64,000 nt of DNA from Serratia grimesii NBRC 13537 (GCF_001590905.1 NZ_BCTT01000010.1:186001-250000), one strand, 5' to 3'; counted from the stretch's first letter, positions 35,760 to 47,550 are shown. A program made the numbers and translations. Notes: generated from the letters alone by a model not told the origin.

Positions 35760-36431
35760 ATGCGAGTACTGGTTGTTGAAGATAATGGTTTGTTGCGCCA
35801 CCACCTCTCTGTACAGATGCGTGAAATGGGCCACCAGGTTGATGCAGCGGAAGATGCCAAGGAAGCCGACTATTTCCTGCAAGAACATGCGCCGGACATC
35901 GCCATTGTCGATCTCGGCCTGCCCGGTGAAGACGGCCTGAGCCTGATCCGCCGCTGGCGTGCCCACCAGATGAAGCTGCCGATTCTGGTGCTGACGGCGC
36001 GTGAGAGCTGGCAAGACAAAGTGGCCGTGTTGGAAGCCGGTGCTGACGACTATGTCACCAAGCCGTTCCATCTGGAAGAAGTCATCGCCCGCATGCAGGC
36101 GCTGATGCGTCGCAATAGCGGCCTTGCTTCACAGGTCATCGTTTTACCGCCGTTCCAAATCGATCTCTCGCGCCGCGAGCTCAGCGTCAACGAACAGCAA
36201 ATCAAACTGACCGCGTTTGAATACACGATTATCGAGACCTTAATTCGTAACGCTGGCAAGGTGGTCAGCAAAGATTCCTTAATGCTGCAACTGTATCCGG
36301 ATGCTGAACTGCGTGAAAGCCATACCATCGACGTGCTGATGGGGCGCTTGCGTAAAAAACTGCAGGCGGAATACCCGCAGGAAGTGATCACCACAGTACG
36401 TGGCCAGGGCTATCGTTTTGATGCGAAGTGA
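35760..36431 (+). CDS. phoP: Response regulator PhoP
   Basis: This OmpR-type regulator of the low-Mg2+, antimicrobial-peptide and acid response has 223 residues as in E. coli. The receiver domain starts MRVLVVEDN, with phosphoacceptor Asp51 in [11 protein letters not shown] and the KPF lysine near residue 101. The C-terminal winged helix includes [12 protein letters not shown] and the VRGQGYRF end. ATG 35760 follows CAGGAG. phoQ overlaps its stop by 4 bases. Confidence 0.97.
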   Translation: MRVLVVEDNGLLRHHLSVQMREMGHQVDAAEDAKEADYFLQEHAPDIAIVDLGLPGEDGLSLIRRWRAHQMKLPILVLTARESWQDKVAVLEAGADDYVTKPFHLEEVIARMQALMRRNSGLASQVIVLPPFQIDLSRRELSVNEQQIKLTAFEYTIIETLIRNAGKVVSKDSLMLQLYPDAELRESHTIDVLMGRLRKKLQAEYPQEVITTVRGQGYRFDAK

Positions 36432-37894
36432 ACATCATGTTCAGCAAGGATAAAAAACCGTTTTCACTGCGCGCCCGCTTTCTGATGGCAACCGCCGGGG
36501 TGATCCTGGCGCTATCGCTGTCTTATGGTCTGGTGGCGGTGGTGGGTTATATCGTCAGTTTCGACAAAACCGCCTTTCGTTTGCTACGCGGTGAAAGCAA
36601 TCTGTTCTTCAGCCTGGCCCAATGGAATAACAATAAGTTAACCATCGCCATTCCACCGGATATTGATCTCAACTTTCCTACTTTGGTTTTCATTTACGAC
36701 GATAAAGGCAATCTGTTGTGGAGCCAGCGTCAGGTGCCAGAGTTGGAAAAGCGCATCAATAAAGAGTGGCTGGAGGAGTCAGGCTTCTACGAAATTGATA
36801 CGGATACCCGTATCAGTAGCGAAGTGCTGGGCAACAACCCCAAAGCGCAAGATCAGCTCAAGGATTATGACGACAACGATCAAAACGCACTGACCCACTC
36901 CGTGGCGGTCAACACCTACGCAGCAACAGCAAGATTACCGGCACTGAGCATCGTGGTGGTCGACACCATTCCACAGGAGCTCCAGCGCTCTGACGTAGTA
37001 TGGGAGTGGTTCAGCTATGTGCTGCTGGCCAACCTGCTATTGGTGGTGCCATTGTTGTGGTTGGCGGCTTACTGGAGCCTGCGCCCTATCAAGGCGTTGG
37101 TCAATCAAGTCGGAGAACTGGAAAACGGTGAACGTGAACAACTCGACGAGAACCCTCCCAGTGAGTTGCGCGGGCTGGTGCGCAATCTGAATATTCTGGT
37201 GCGTAACGAGCGTCAACGTTACACCAAATATCGCACCACACTTTCCGATCTGACACATAGCCTGAAGACGCCGTTGGCGGTGCTGCAAACCACATTACGC
37301 TCACTGCGTACCGGCAAACAGACCACGATTGAGGAAGTCGAGCCGATCATGCTCGATCAGATCAGTCGTATCTCCCAACAAATTGGTTACTACCTGCACC
37401 GTGCCAGTATCAACTCGGGGCAGACGGTACTGACGCGTGAAATCCATTCGGTCCCTGCACTGCTGGACAGTCTCACCGTCGCACTGAACAAGGTGTATCA
37501 ACGTAAAGGCGTGGTGATAACGCTGGATATCTCACCAGAAGTGACCTTTATGGGAGAGAAAAACGACTTTATGGAAGTCATGGGCAACGTGCTGGAAAAC
37601 GCCTGTAAATACTGCCTGGAGTTCGTTGAAATCACCTCCCTCCACTCCGACAAATTCCTCACTATCGTCATCGACGACGATGGCCCAGGCATTCCGGAAA
37701 GCAAACGCGAGCTGATCTTCCAGCGCGGTCAGCGGGTAGACACGCTTCGCCCCGGTCAGGGCCTGGGATTGTCGGTAGCGGCAGAGATCATTGAGCAGTA
37801 CGACGGGTCCATCACCATTAGCGATAGCCCGTTGGGAGGTGCTCGCATGCAGGTCACGTTCGCTCGCCAGCACGATTCCCACCATCACGAGTAA
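36428..37894 (+). CDS. phoQ: Sensor histidine kinase PhoQ
   Basis: This inner-membrane sensor responds to Mg2+, cationic peptides and pH. It has two transmembrane segments (about 17-45 and 195-220) bracketing a periplasmic PAS-like domain whose acidic patch includes [13 protein letters not shown] and then the kinase core follow: His277 in [10 protein letters not shown] box [10 protein letters not shown], and G boxes DDDGPGIP and GQGLGLS. GTG 36428 gives 488 residues and a GTGA overlap with phoP; ATG 36437, with GAAG upstream, is an alternative start. The histidine number uses the GTG start. Confidence 0.96.
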   Translation: MNIMFSKDKKPFSLRARFLMATAGVILALSLSYGLVAVVGYIVSFDKTAFRLLRGESNLFFSLAQWNNNKLTIAIPPDIDLNFPTLVFIYDDKGNLLWSQRQVPELEKRINKEWLEESGFYEIDTDTRISSEVLGNNPKAQDQLKDYDDNDQNALTHSVAVNTYAATARLPALSIVVVDTIPQELQRSDVVWEWFSYVLLANLLLVVPLLWLAAYWSLRPIKALVNQVGELENGEREQLDENPPSELRGLVRNLNILVRNERQRYTKYRTTLSDLTHSLKTPLAVLQTTLRSLRTGKQTTIEEVEPIMLDQISRISQQIGYYLHRASINSGQTVLTREIHSVPALLDSLTVALNKVYQRKGVVITLDISPEVTFMGEKNDFMEVMGNVLENACKYCLEFVEITSLHSDKFLTIVIDDDGPGIPESKRELIFQRGQRVDTLRPGQGLGLSVAAEIIEQYDGSITISDSPLGGARMQVTFARQHDSHHHE

Positions 37895-37907
37895 ATTCTG
37901 TTGTTCA

Positions 37908-37926
37908 GGCCCCGATCCACGGGGCC
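37908..37926 (+). terminator. Hairpin downstream of phoQ
   Basis: GGCCCCG / CGGGGCC is a 7-bp stem with a 5-base loop, 14 bases after the phoQ stop. The following sequence has only scattered Ts. A TATAAT at 37937-37942 right after it is a likely -10 for roxA. Confidence 0.5.
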
Positions 37927-37978
37927 AATCTTCCGTTATAATCGCACTCAGGCTCACTCCTCTATCCTGGAATAGAAC

Positions 37979-39100
37979 ATGGATTATCAATTAGATCTGG
38001 ACTGGAACGATTTTTTGCAACGTTATTGGCAAAAGCGTCCGGTGATTCTGAAGCGCGGCTTCAAAAACTTTATCGATCCGATTTCCCCGGATGAGCTGGC
38101 TGGGCTGGCGATGGAAAACGAAGTGGACAGCCGTTTGGTTAGCCACCAGGACGGGCGCTGGCAGGTTGCGCACGGGCCTTTCGAGAGTTTTGACCACCTG
38201 AGCGAGAACAACTGGTCACTGCTGGTGCAAGCAGTGGATCACTGGCATGAGCCTTCCAGCGCACTGATGCGCCCATTCCGCCAACTGCCTGACTGGCGGA
38301 TGGACGACCTGATGATTTCATTCTCGGTCCCTGGCGGTGGCGTTGGTCCTCACCTTGATCAGTACGACGTCTTTATCATACAGGGCACGGGCCGCCGCCG
38401 CTGGCGTGTGGGCGAAAAAGTGCCGATGAAACAGCATTGCCCACACCCTGATTTGCTACAGGTGGAACCTTTCGACGCCATTATTGATGAAGAAATGGAA
38501 CCGGGTGACATTCTGTATATTCCACCAGGTTTCCCACATGAAGGTTACGCGCTGGAGAATGCACTGAATTACTCAGTAGGCTTCCGCGCACCTAATGGTC
38601 GTGAGCTGATCAGCGGCTTTGCCGACTACGTACTGGCACGCGAACTGGGTAGCAAACGCTACAGCGATCCAGATATTCAACTGCGTGAACACCCAGCAGA
38701 GGTGTTACCGCAGGAAGTCGACGCGTTACGCCAGATGATGTTGGATTTGGTTCAGCAACCTGAGCACTTCCAGCAGTGGTTCGGCGAGTTTATCTCCCAG
38801 ACGCGCCACGAGCTGGACGCGGCACCACCGGAACCCCCTTATCAGGCTGGGGAAATTTACGAACTGCTGCAACAGGGTGAGCCATTACAACGTCTGGGCG
38901 GCCTGCGCGTATTACGCGTTGGTGACCAGTGCTTTGTGAACGGTGAACTGATGGATACCGAGCATCTGCAGGCTGCCGATGCAATGTGCCAGAATTTCAG
39001 CGTTGATGCTGCCATGCTCGGCGACGCGGTTGACGATCCGTCATTCCTGGCGCTGTTGACCGCACTGGTTAATAACGGCTACTGGTATTTCAAAGACTGA
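37979..39100 (+). CDS. roxA: Ribosomal protein uL16 3-hydroxylase RoxA (YcfD)
   Basis: This Fe(II)/2-oxoglutarate-dependent oxygenase hydroxylates an arginine of ribosomal protein uL16. The 373 residues are identical in length to E. coli YcfD. The JmjC-type metal motif is in GPHLDQYD (HxD); ILYIPPGFPHEGY supplies the distal histidine, and the C-terminal winged-helix dimer region follows. The probable promoter has TATAAT at 37937-37942, giving a short leader. It lies downstream of phoPQ, as in enterics. Confidence 0.95.
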   Translation: MDYQLDLDWNDFLQRYWQKRPVILKRGFKNFIDPISPDELAGLAMENEVDSRLVSHQDGRWQVAHGPFESFDHLSENNWSLLVQAVDHWHEPSSALMRPFRQLPDWRMDDLMISFSVPGGGVGPHLDQYDVFIIQGTGRRRWRVGEKVPMKQHCPHPDLLQVEPFDAIIDEEMEPGDILYIPPGFPHEGYALENALNYSVGFRAPNGRELISGFADYVLARELGSKRYSDPDIQLREHPAEVLPQEVDALRQMMLDLVQQPEHFQQWFGEFISQTRHELDAAPPEPPYQAGEIYELLQQGEPLQRLGGLRVLRVGDQCFVNGELMDTEHLQAADAMCQNFSVDAAMLGDAVDDPSFLALLTALVNNGYWYFKD

Positions 39101-39120
39101 AGCTAAGTACTTTCTCAATC

Positions 39121-39147
39121 AAGCCACCCGCTTTTCGGCGGGTGGCT
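39121..39147 (+). terminator. Rho-independent terminator of roxA
   Basis: AAGCCACCCGC / GCGGGTGGCTT with a short loop is followed by seven Ts. It lies between the convergent roxA and hcxB genes. Confidence 0.9.
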
Positions 39148-39151
39148 TTTT

Positions 39152-40240
39152 TTATCTCCGCAACGCCTTCACACGGTAGTTTTCCAGTTCATTGTCCGGC
39201 ATGCCCGCCTGTTGCGCGGCCGCACAAATTTGCTGCCAGGTATTAGCATCTATCGGAATACCCTGCTGCAATCGCATCTCACGGTTCGCCTCTTCCCACT
39301 CACCGGGTACGGCAATAGGCTGCCCATCGCTTGGAGGTGAAGCCTTCACCCAGTCGATAAACGCCTCTGCTTCATTCTGCATATCCGGCGCAGCGAATGC
39401 TTCTGGGTTGAGGATGATGGACGTCATACAGTTGAAAATGGCATCGCTGTTGGATTTCAGCGTGGCGCTATGCGTCGTACGTCCGCCGGACAGCGCTCCA
39501 CCGAGAATTTCGCACAATGTGGCCAGCGCATACCCTTTATGTGCACCAAATGGCAACAACGAGCCAAATGGCGGTTCGTGCATCACACAAGGTTCAGTCG
39601 TTGGTTGACCGTGCTGATCAATCAGATAACCAGGTGCGACGCTCTGGCCTTTGTTGTAAGCCACGCGCGTTTTACCAAAGGCAATGCCACTGGTGGCAAA
39701 ATCCAACAGCAGTGGTTTTTTATCTGCACGGGGGAAAATGACGCAGAAGGGGTTGGTGCCGAAGCGACGATCGCTGCCGCCGAACGGCGCCACCATCGGA
39801 TCGCCCACCACATTGACAAAATGAATGGAGATAAAACCGGCACGTGCACATTGTTCAGCCCAGTGACCGATACGGCCAATATGGTGTGAGTTATGCAGCG
39901 CCACCGCCGCCAGCCCCAATTGCCGGGCGCGCTCAATCCCTTTATCCATCGCTTCGCTAGCCACCACCTGGCCAAACCCCTGACCACCGTCAACCGTCAG
40001 CACGGCCCCCGCATCGCGCACCACCTGAGCATGAACATTCAGTTGTAGATGCCCTTGCGCCAACGATGCCATATAGCTGGGGATCATGCCTACGCCATGC
40101 GAATCATGTCCAGCCAGATTAGCCTGCACTAAATGATCCGCCACCAGCGCGGCTTCACGCTCCGTACTGCCGGCATGGCGCCAAATAGCCTGTACAAACT
40201 GTTCAAGGCATTGGCGATCGATACGGTGTTCAGTGCTCAT
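39152..40240 (-). CDS. hcxB: Hydroxycarboxylate dehydrogenase B (YbiC type)
   Basis: This NAD(P)-dependent Ldh2/malate-type dehydrogenase has 362 residues from ATG 40240 (CAAGGAGC upstream). GHDSHGVGMIPSYM, ALHNSHHIGRIGHWAEQCARAG and FGTNPFCVIFPR are close to E. coli YbiC/HcxB, which reduces 2-oxo acids such as hydroxyphenylpyruvate. The conserved HSHHIG histidine and the DFATS block are present. It stands alone between roxA and pepT. Confidence 0.88.
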   Translation of the reverse strand: MSTEHRIDRQCLEQFVQAIWRHAGSTEREAALVADHLVQANLAGHDSHGVGMIPSYMASLAQGHLQLNVHAQVVRDAGAVLTVDGGQGFGQVVASEAMDKGIERARQLGLAAVALHNSHHIGRIGHWAEQCARAGFISIHFVNVVGDPMVAPFGGSDRRFGTNPFCVIFPRADKKPLLLDFATSGIAFGKTRVAYNKGQSVAPGYLIDQHGQPTTEPCVMHEPPFGSLLPFGAHKGYALATLCEILGGALSGGRTTHSATLKSNSDAIFNCMTSIILNPEAFAAPDMQNEAEAFIDWVKASPPSDGQPIAVPGEWEEANREMRLQQGIPIDANTWQQICAAAQQAGMPDNELENYRVKALRR

Positions 40241-40325
40241 GATACGGCTCCTTGTGCTGGAAATATATCTCACACTAGGAGCAAATCATTGTTACGGCAA
40301 GCAATTATAATAATCGTGAACGGTG

Positions 40326-41555
40326 TTATTTGGCGCGTTCGGCCGTCAGTGCTGCAATGCGCATAATGACCGCCACCGCTTGCTCCATCCCTTCAAGGGA
40401 AACAAACTCATGCTTGCAGTGGTAGTTGTAACCGCCAGTGAACAGATTCGGACACGGCAGACCACGAAACGACAACTGTGCACCATCTGTGCCACCACGA
40501 ATCGGCTTCATGATCGGTTCAATATCACAGTCACGCATTGCCTGCTGCGCCAACGCAATCACATGGGGGTGTTCTGCCACCTGTTCGCGCATGTTGTAAT
40601 AGCTGTCTTCGATCGCCACCTCGATATAACAATCCCGTGGCAGGCCTTTACCCACCTGCTGAGCGACTTCGATCATCCGGCGTTTGCGCGCTTCAAAACC
40701 GTCACGCTCAAAGTCACGCAGGATATAGTGCATTTCGGCACGCTCAACACTCCCTTTAAGGCTGCTGAGGTGATAAAACCCTTCATAGCCCGTGGTGGTT
40801 TCCGGGGTTTCATCCGCCGGTAATGCTTGTTGAATACGGGTCGCAAGCGACAGTGCGTTCACCATCACCCCTTTAGCGCTCCCCGGGTGCACATTATTGC
40901 CGACAATTTTCACCGTTACTGATGCCGCATTGAAGTTTTCACACTCCAGTTCACCAACGCCGCCGCCATCTACGGTATAGGCCCACTCGGCATTGAATTC
41001 TGCAACATCAAAAAACCGTGCGCCTTTACCGACCTCTTCATCCGGCGTAAAGGCTACGCGGATATCACCGTGTGGGATCTTACGCTGTTGTAGCCGCACC
41101 ATGGCGGTCAATATCTCAGCAATACCCGCTTTATCATCAGCACCGAGTAGCGTTTTACCGTCGGTGGTGATCAGTGTCTGCCCCAACATTTGGTGCAGGA
41201 TCGGAAACATCACCGGTGACAACACTTCATCGCCGATACCGAGGGCAATATCGCCACCGCGGTAATTTTCGACGATCTGCGGATTAACATGCTTACCGCT
41301 AAAGTCCGGCGATGTATCCAAATGCGAAATAAACCCAATTGCCGGTACGGGCCAGGCAACGTTCCCCGGCAAGGTGCCCATGACGCAGCCATGCTCGCTG
41401 AGCGACACCCGTTCAAACCCCAATTCAATCATTTCCTGCTGCAACGCGCGCGCCAGCTTCAATTGCCCGTCGGTGCTCGGCACATGTTTGACGTTCGCTT
41501 TAGATTGCGTGTCGAATGAGACGTAGTTAAAAAAGCGATCTAGTAGTTTATCCAT
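40326..41555 (-). CDS. pepT: Peptidase T
   Basis: This cytosolic M20 aminotripeptidase has two zinc ions. The 409 residues start [19 protein letters not shown]. Metal ligands are in [30 protein letters not shown] and [20 protein letters not shown] is the C-terminal part of the active site. ATG 41555 is chosen over the upstream frame to 41585 from the family N-terminus. In E. coli pepT is FNR-activated; no clear FNR box was seen upstream (41556-41774). Confidence 0.95.
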   Translation of the reverse strand: MDKLLDRFFNYVSFDTQSKANVKHVPSTDGQLKLARALQQEMIELGFERVSLSEHGCVMGTLPGNVAWPVPAIGFISHLDTSPDFSGKHVNPQIVENYRGGDIALGIGDEVLSPVMFPILHQMLGQTLITTDGKTLLGADDKAGIAEILTAMVRLQQRKIPHGDIRVAFTPDEEVGKGARFFDVAEFNAEWAYTVDGGGVGELECENFNAASVTVKIVGNNVHPGSAKGVMVNALSLATRIQQALPADETPETTTGYEGFYHLSSLKGSVERAEMHYILRDFERDGFEARKRRMIEVAQQVGKGLPRDCYIEVAIEDSYYNMREQVAEHPHVIALAQQAMRDCDIEPIMKPIRGGTDGAQLSFRGLPCPNLFTGGYNYHCKHEFVSLEGMEQAVAVIMRIAALTAERAK

Positions 41556-41774
41556 GGTATCCGCCCTCAGAATATCGCGTTTCATTATGCGGAACCGGTC
41601 CGGATCAAATATTGAGACAGGTCATTTTTACCCAGATTTAACGGAAATCATTAATTGCAGTGATAATTACAGATGTGCGCGTTCGTTCATCAATAGCTAA
41701 ACATTGGACAATATGGGTAGAACGCGAGTACGAAGTGGGTAAGCAGGCAAACGTTGAGGTAATAATTAGAGAAT

Positions 41775-41800
41775 TCAGGGCGCAACAGGCCGCGCCCTGA
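41775..41800 (-). terminator. Hairpin downstream of cobB
   Basis: TCAGGGCGC / GCGCCCTGA is a perfect 9-bp stem with an 8-base loop, 9 bases past the cobB stop. The U-tract is weak. Confidence 0.65.
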
Positions 41801-41808
41801 AATTGGCG

Positions 41809-42645
41809 TTAAGGTTGATCGGCTCTTTCGACTTTCCCGACCAGGAATTTGTGCACGAATCGTGGTACTACCGCACTGGCAGGACCATAGTGTTTTTCAT
41901 CAAACTGACTTTCTACCTGGCTTGGCTCCAGATTCAGTTCCATGGTGTGCGCCCCGCCCAAGCGTGCTTCGTGGACAAAACCTGCAGCCGGGTAAACATG
42001 ACCCGAAGTGCCAATGGCTACAAAGAAATCGGCTTTGGCCAGCGCCTGATAGATTTCATCCATGCCCAGCGGCATTTCGCCGAACCACACCACGTGTGGC
42101 CGCAACGGTGCTGGGAACTGGCAGCAATGACAGCGATCATCCACGCTGAGATCTTCCGGCCAGTCAAATACCTGCCCTGAACTGGTACAGCGGACTTTCA
42201 ACAGTTCACCATGCATGTGCAACACACGTGAACTGCCGGCACGCTCATGCAGATTATCGATATTCTGCGTCACCAGCAGGAAGTTATCCCCCAACCAGGC
42301 TTCCAGATCCGCCAATGCGCGGTGCGCCGCGTTAGGGGCAATCTCCGGCGACTGTAGCTGCCGACGGCGTTCATTATAAAACGCCTGCACCAGTTGCGGA
42401 TCACGCTGATAGCCTTCCGGCGTTGCGACATCTTCCACACTGTGCTCTTCCCACAAACCGTCTGCGGCGCGGAAAGTACGAATGCCCGACTCAGCCGAGA
42501 TCCCGGCCCCGGTTAACACCACGACAAACGGCTTTTTCAGCTCGGCCGCCGCCATGGTATCGCGATGAAAAATCCGCGAACGAAAGCGCTGATGCAGCAC
42601 ATGCTTACTCTTACGAAACTGACACAGCCGATGGCGAGTGTGCAT
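41809..42645 (-). CDS. cobB: NAD-dependent protein deacylase CobB (sirtuin)
   Basis: CobB removes acetyl and succinyl groups from lysines using NAD+. The 278 residues include the basic N-terminal extension ([18 protein letters not shown]) typical of the long enteric form. [13 protein letters not shown] binds [13 protein letters not shown] and HMHGE give the catalytic His, and the zinc cysteines are in KVRC and RCHCC. Tyr and Arg in [10 protein letters not shown] are the pair associated with desuccinylase activity. It begins 11 bases after the nagK stop and is co-transcribed with it. Confidence 0.96.
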   Translation of the reverse strand: MHTRHRLCQFRKSKHVLHQRFRSRIFHRDTMAAAELKKPFVVVLTGAGISAESGIRTFRAADGLWEEHSVEDVATPEGYQRDPQLVQAFYNERRRQLQSPEIAPNAAHRALADLEAWLGDNFLLVTQNIDNLHERAGSSRVLHMHGELLKVRCTSSGQVFDWPEDLSVDDRCHCCQFPAPLRPHVVWFGEMPLGMDEIYQALAKADFFVAIGTSGHVYPAAGFVHEARLGGAHTMELNLEPSQVESQFDEKHYGPASAVVPRFVHKFLVGKVERADQP

Positions 42646-42656
42646 TAACTCTCTCC

Positions 42657-43577
42657 TTACTTTTCCCTGTGAACCAAATTGAGGAACGCAGCCCCACGTA
42701 CGCCACCCGCGTCCCCATAGCGCGCTTTTTCAATGCGTGGCAACTTGGCCACCCGCAACAGATGCGCAGGTAAACGCTGTGGTAACGCCTGGTAGATGGC
42801 TTCAAAATTCGATAACCCGCCACCGATCACCACCAGATGTGGATCAATAATGGTCAGTAAATTGCCCAGGCATATCGCCAGAACATCCATAAAACGTTCG
42901 ACATGAGCCACTGCCTGCGGCTCACCCGACTGATAATGCGCAATGATCTGCTGTGCAGGCAAGTGCTGCTGATAAAAGTGAGCGTACATCCACTCAAAAC
43001 CGCGGCCAGAAATGTAATTTTCAATGCAACCCTGATGGCCGCAACCACAAGGGACGCGAGGTATATCATGCCCCAGCACTTCAAGCGCATCCACCGGCAG
43101 GCGGAAATGGCCAAATTCGCCGGCGATATAGTTACGGCCGGAGACCACTTTGCCATCGACGATCAACCCACCACCAACCCCAGTACCAAGGATAATACCC
43201 AGTACCGTCGGATAGTGGCGGAATTCGTCATCCCAGGCCTCTGACAGTGCAAAACAGTTGGCGTCGTTATCAATACGCACTTCACGGTCAATCAGTTCAG
43301 CCAGATCGTGTGGCAGTCGTTGTCCCATAGCCGCGGGTACGTTAGCGGTGAACACCGTGCCATCATCATCGTTGGGTAGCCCCGGAATACCGATGCCTAC
43401 CTTACCTTTTTGGCCACAGAACGCATCGGCTTCAAAGGTCAGATCGCGTAACGTAGTCAGCAATTGCTGATAATCGTCACGCGGTGTCGGCACCCTTTTT
43501 TGCCAAATGCGTTGTAGGTCTGCATCGAACACGCCCAGCTCAATCTTGGTGCCGCCCATATCGAAACCGTAGTACAT
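42657..43577 (-). CDS. nagK: N-acetyl-D-glucosamine kinase NagK
   Basis: This ROK-family kinase phosphorylates GlcNAc recovered from murein recycling. The 306 residues start [18 protein letters not shown] (phosphate-binding DxGGTK). The zinc-binding motif [17 protein letters not shown] and [11 protein letters not shown] are intact. It lies between lolE and cobB, the standard enteric order, on the same strand. Confidence 0.96.
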   Translation of the reverse strand: MYYGFDMGGTKIELGVFDADLQRIWQKRVPTPRDDYQQLLTTLRDLTFEADAFCGQKGKVGIGIPGLPNDDDGTVFTANVPAAMGQRLPHDLAELIDREVRIDNDANCFALSEAWDDEFRHYPTVLGIILGTGVGGGLIVDGKVVSGRNYIAGEFGHFRLPVDALEVLGHDIPRVPCGCGHQGCIENYISGRGFEWMYAHFYQQHLPAQQIIAHYQSGEPQAVAHVERFMDVLAICLGNLLTIIDPHLVVIGGGLSNFEAIYQALPQRLPAHLLRVAKLPRIEKARYGDAGGVRGAAFLNLVHREK

Positions 43578-43632
43578 AACCCACCCTTAGGCTAAAAAAA
43601 TAGGGCGGCATCGCTGCCTCCCCTGATTTTGA

Positions 43633-44880
43633 TTATTGTCCGCTCAATACGCGTGCCGGATCGATACGGCTGGCACGCCTGGCCGGATACCAGCTAGCCA
43701 ATAGGCTGAGCACCAACGCCGTCACCAGTACAATCAACACGTCCAGCCAGTGCAGCTCCGAAGGCAGGAAGTCGATGAAATAGATATCACCCGACAGGAA
43801 TGAATGCCCCATCAGTTTTTCCAGCCCTTTAATGATGTTGGTCAGTTGCAATGAAGCGATAACCCCAACGACGACACCGCTGACGCTGCCCACCAGTCCA
43901 GCCAGCAGGCCGTACCAGATAAAGATGGCGCGAATAAAGCCGTCTTTGGCACCCAGAGTACGCAGCACCGCGATATCACCGCTCTTGTCTTTCACCGCCA
44001 TCACCAGCGTAGAAACGATATTAAAGCAGGCAACGCCGATCACCAGCACCATTGCCAGATACATGATGGCGCGAATCATCTGAATATCACGGTACATGTA
44101 GCCATAGGTACCAATCCAGCTCTTGATATAAACATAAGAGTTGGTGACTTCACCGGCATCGCGCACCAGCTTGTTGGCGGCAAACACATCGTTAACCTTG
44201 ATGGCAATGCCCGTCACGCTGTCGCCCATATCCAGATACTGCTGGGCGTCAGCCAGTGGCACCATCGCCAGGCTGTGATCAAGCTGGCCGCTGAGCTGCA
44301 AAATACCCGTGACATGTAAACGGATACGCTTCGGTTGCAGCAGCTTCATTTGCGGGTCGCTGTTGGGGATCATCACCGTCACATAACTGCCTTGCTTGAC
44401 GCCCAATGCATCAGCAACGCCCTTGCCCAGGATCACCTGCTGCTCACCGCTTTTAAAATTAGCCCAGGCGTCACCTTGAACGTATTTCGGCAACGCACTA
44501 AGTTGTATTTCCTGCTGCGGATCAACCCCTTTAACCCCGACCGCACGCAGTTGCGCGCCATTTTCCATCAGGCCGGTAAAGTTGATATAAGGGGCCGCAG
44601 CCGCTATGCCTGGCACCTTTTCCACTCGCTGTAGAATCGATGGCCAGTCTTTGAAAGGTTGTTTCACCGGTTCAATTTCACCGTGTGGCACCACGGCCAA
44701 AATACGGTTTTTCAGTTCGCGCTCAAAACCGTTCATCGCGCTCAGGCCAACAATCAACACGGCAACGCCCAGTGCGATACCTATGGTGGAGATCACCGAG
44801 ATCAACGACACCATGCCACCGCGCTTGCGCCCACGGCTGAAACGCAGAGCCGTCAGGAAGGAAAGTGACGCACCTGCCAT
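43633..44880 (-). CDS. lolE: Lipoprotein-releasing ABC permease subunit LolE
   Basis: LolE forms the inner-membrane LolCDE complex that extracts outer-membrane lipoproteins and hands them to LolA. The 415 residues have one N-terminal transmembrane helix (about 25-47), a large periplasmic domain, and three C-terminal helices of the FtsX type. The start [21 protein letters not shown] and the ending [15 protein letters not shown] are typical. The ATG overlaps the lolD stop (TAATG). Confidence 0.96.
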   Translation of the reverse strand: MAGASLSFLTALRFSRGRKRGGMVSLISVISTIGIALGVAVLIVGLSAMNGFERELKNRILAVVPHGEIEPVKQPFKDWPSILQRVEKVPGIAAAAPYINFTGLMENGAQLRAVGVKGVDPQQEIQLSALPKYVQGDAWANFKSGEQQVILGKGVADALGVKQGSYVTVMIPNSDPQMKLLQPKRIRLHVTGILQLSGQLDHSLAMVPLADAQQYLDMGDSVTGIAIKVNDVFAANKLVRDAGEVTNSYVYIKSWIGTYGYMYRDIQMIRAIMYLAMVLVIGVACFNIVSTLVMAVKDKSGDIAVLRTLGAKDGFIRAIFIWYGLLAGLVGSVSGVVVGVIASLQLTNIIKGLEKLMGHSFLSGDIYFIDFLPSELHWLDVLIVLVTALVLSLLASWYPARRASRIDPARVLSGQ

Positions 44881-45584
44881 TACTCAGCCCCCAACAGGGT
44901 CAACTGGGCCTGCAGATGGCCGTCGGCCATTTCCAATTGGCGGCTAAGCCGTTTCGCCAATTGCAGGTCATGGGTCACCACCAGGAACGCCGTACCCTGG
45001 CGTACATTCAGCTCACCGAGCAGATCAAAGATGCTGTCAGCCGTACGTTTATCCAGGTTACCGGTCGGTTCATCCGCTAAAACCAGCGACGGGTTATTCA
45101 CCAACGCACGCGCAATGGCCACGCGCTGACGCTCACCGCCGGACAATTCTGAAGGCCGATGCTTGCTGCGTTTTGCCAAGCCGACCGCCGTCAGCATCTC
45201 TAACGCTTTTTCCTGCGCCTGTGCCGGCTTCATGCCACCGATCAACAGTGGCATAGCGGCGTTTTCCAGTGCAGTAAAGTCCGGCAACAAGTGGTGGAAC
45301 TGATAGATAAAACCAAGCTGGCGGTTGCGCAGCTCGGCCTTGGCCGCCGAAGACAAGGTATTTAGTGACTGACCTTTGTAGATCACCTCACCGGACGTTG
45401 GAGAATCCAGGCCCCCTAGCAGGTGCAGTAAGGTACTTTTGCCGGAGCCTGAGCTACCGACAATCGCCATCATCTCGCCCGGCTGCATAGCAAAACTGAC
45501 ATTGCGCAGTACGTCGGTATGCAGGTTGCCTTCCTGATAGGTCTTGCACAGGTTGTCACACTGCAACAAAAGATGGTTACTCAT
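44880..45584 (-). CDS. lolD: Lipoprotein-releasing ABC ATPase LolD
   Basis: This is the cytosolic ATPase of LolCDE. The 234 residues from ATG 45584 have Walker [10 protein letters not shown], signature [14 protein letters not shown], Walker [14 protein letters not shown] and the H-loop VVTHD. The coding sequence overlaps lolC by 8 bases and lolE by 1, which indicates translational coupling. The in-frame extension to 45674 lies inside lolC and is not LolD-like. Confidence 0.97.
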   Translation of the reverse strand: MSNHLLLQCDNLCKTYQEGNLHTDVLRNVSFAMQPGEMMAIVGSSGSGKSTLLHLLGGLDSPTSGEVIYKGQSLNTLSSAAKAELRNRQLGFIYQFHHLLPDFTALENAAMPLLIGGMKPAQAQEKALEMLTAVGLAKRSKHRPSELSGGERQRVAIARALVNNPSLVLADEPTGNLDKRTADSIFDLLGELNVRQGTAFLVVTHDLQLAKRLSRQLEMADGHLQAQLTLLGAE

Positions 45585-46779
45585 AACGTAAAGCCTCAGC
45601 GGGTTGTACGGCGGCAGCGCGCCATGAAGGGTAAAGCGTGGACAACAGAGAAACCGCCATCGCCGCCACGGCAATGATCGTCACCTGTAGCGGATCAACC
45701 GCCACCGGCAGCGATGCGCCGTCAATCAATGCGCCGAGAATCGGCATCAGATTATTCAGATTGGTCGCAAGTAGCACACCCAACAGCGTGCCAAGCAACG
45801 AACCGATAATGCCCGCACTCGCGCCCTGTACCATAAACACCGACATGATCTGTCGACGTGTCAGGCCCTGTGTTTGCAAAATGGCGACCTCGCCCTGCTT
45901 CTCCATCACCAGCAGACCGAGCGACGTAATGATGTTGAACGCCGCCACTGCCACGATCAAGCTGAGCAACAGCCCCATCATGTTTTTCTCCATACGCACA
46001 GCCTGGAACAACTCGCCTTTACGTTCGCGCCAGTCTTTCCATTCGGTGCCCTGAGGCAATTTTTGTTGGCTAAGAGTGTCAACCGTCAGCGGCTGCTGCA
46101 GGAACAAACGCCATCCTGTGATATTGCCTGCCGGATAACGTAAGAGGCGTGAGGCATCCTGCTGATTGACCAGCATCTGGGTACCGTCAACTTCACTATT
46201 CGCATGGAAAGTGCCGACAACAGTAAACAGGCGTTGAATCGGAATGCGCCCCATAGGCGTAAACTGGCTGGCGCTCGGCACCATCACCCGCAGCGGATCG
46301 CCACGTTTGACGCCAAGCTGCCCAGCGAGCTGTTCACCAAGGATGATGTTGTACTGGCCCGGCTGCAATAGTTGCTGTTTGACGTTCACCAGAAACGGCG
46401 TCAATGGATCAGCTTCGTCCGGGTTTACCCCCAACATAACGCCGACCGCAACACTGCGAGCGCTTTGCAGTACCACGTCACCGGTGGTTAACGGCGCAAC
46501 GCGGCTGACGCCCTGCAGACCCTGCGCCACCGAGGCGGGAATTTGCTGAGGATTGATCGACCCCTGAGGGCTGGTGATCAACGCCTGCGGCATCAGACCG
46601 AGAATATTGTTCTCCAGATCCTTTTCAAAACCGTTCATCACCGACAATACGGTAACCAACGCCATCACCCCCAGCGTAATGCCGATGGTGGAAAGCCAGG
46701 AAACAAACCGCCCGAAGCGGTCTGAGGCCCGCCCGCGCATGTAGCGCAAGCCAATGAATAACGCGACAGGTTGATACAT
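45577..46779 (-). CDS. lolC: Lipoprotein-releasing ABC permease subunit LolC
   Basis: This partner permease of LolE binds LolA through a periplasmic hook. The 400 residues have a single N-terminal transmembrane helix, a periplasmic domain and three C-terminal FtsX-type helices. The start [17 protein letters not shown] and the end [18 protein letters not shown] are diagnostic. It is the first gene of lolCDE-nagK-cobB on the minus strand; the promoter lies in the 117-bp gap before the YheO-like gene. Confidence 0.96.
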   Translation of the reverse strand: MYQPVALFIGLRYMRGRASDRFGRFVSWLSTIGITLGVMALVTVLSVMNGFEKDLENNILGLMPQALITSPQGSINPQQIPASVAQGLQGVSRVAPLTTGDVVLQSARSVAVGVMLGVNPDEADPLTPFLVNVKQQLLQPGQYNIILGEQLAGQLGVKRGDPLRVMVPSASQFTPMGRIPIQRLFTVVGTFHANSEVDGTQMLVNQQDASRLLRYPAGNITGWRLFLQQPLTVDTLSQQKLPQGTEWKDWRERKGELFQAVRMEKNMMGLLLSLIVAVAAFNIITSLGLLVMEKQGEVAILQTQGLTRRQIMSVFMVQGASAGIIGSLLGTLLGVLLATNLNNLMPILGALIDGASLPVAVDPLQVTIIAVAAMAVSLLSTLYPSWRAAAVQPAEALRYE

Positions 46780-46896
46780 GAAATCCGTTTTGTGGCCGTA
46801 GCTTAAGCAAAGTGATCAAGGATAATAAAGGCTATACCCCGTTTAGGGAACCACCCTGACGCCTTTTATTCCGCCGATCGCGCTAACAGCAGCAGG

Positions 46897-47538
46897 TCAC
46901 CCGGCATCTCGCTTTAACAGGTTGTAAACCGAGACCCGCGAAATACCCAATGCTTCAGCTACCATGGTGGCTGCGCCGCGCAGTTGTAGATACCCCTGTT
47001 GCTTTAGCAATTGGATCACCTGAAAACGCTGTTCGGAAGAGAGCGCCCGTGGCGCAGTCGCACAGGAGGCGGCAAAATTGTTGATCACTGAGGCGATGTC
47101 CGACAGCGAGCGCGCCCCTTCAGCCACCGGCTGCGGCGCACTTTGCACCACTGCCGTTAACTGTTGCAGGATGGCGGTCGCACTGTTGAAGATAGAGACA
47201 TCCAGGTTGAGGCAGATTGCGGCCACATAAACCCCTTGGCTGTTACGCAAACCGATTGACGTGCTCTTAGCCGGACGTCCATCCGGGAAAGCATTGGCAT
47301 AGTTCTGTACCACATCAGGGAAATCCGGCGAGGCAATACGTTCCAACCCCATTTCGCTAGCTGCATCGCCAATACTACGGTTAGACAGGTTATTGGCGAT
47401 AGCGACAATGGCGCGTCCTGGTTGCGTTAGATCGTGCAGCACCACTTCGCAACTCGGTGCAAACATGGCCCCCAATGCCTGGACTATTTTTTCCGCTTCA
47501 CGCAGTAACAATGCGTTTTCCTGCTTGATATCGCTCAT
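46897..47538 (-). CDS. YheO-like transcriptional regulator (PAS plus HTH)
   Basis: The 213 residues have an N-terminal YheO-like PAS domain (ALGAMFAPSCEVVLHDLTQPGRAIVAIANN, with STSIGLRNSQGVYVAAICLNLD) and a C-terminal HTH of the YheO/DauR type ending in ALGISRVSVYNLLKRD. ATG 47538 is preferred from family alignment; ATG 47550 four codons upstream is possible. It is divergent from a PLP ammonia-lyase gene, which it probably controls. Related regulators govern D-amino-acid or hydroxyaspartate catabolism. Confidence 0.82.
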   Translation of the reverse strand: MSDIKQENALLLREAEKIVQALGAMFAPSCEVVLHDLTQPGRAIVAIANNLSNRSIGDAASEMGLERIASPDFPDVVQNYANAFPDGRPAKSTSIGLRNSQGVYVAAICLNLDVSIFNSATAILQQLTAVVQSAPQPVAEGARSLSDIASVINNFAASCATAPRALSSEQRFQVIQLLKQQGYLQLRGAATMVAEALGISRVSVYNLLKRDAG

Positions 47539-47550
47539 CAACTTAACCAT

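Noticed and set aside
41556-41774. FNR site expected upstream of pepT
   Set aside because: The nearest sequence (ATCAAATATTGA) does not have the TTGAT-N4-ATCAA order or spacing.
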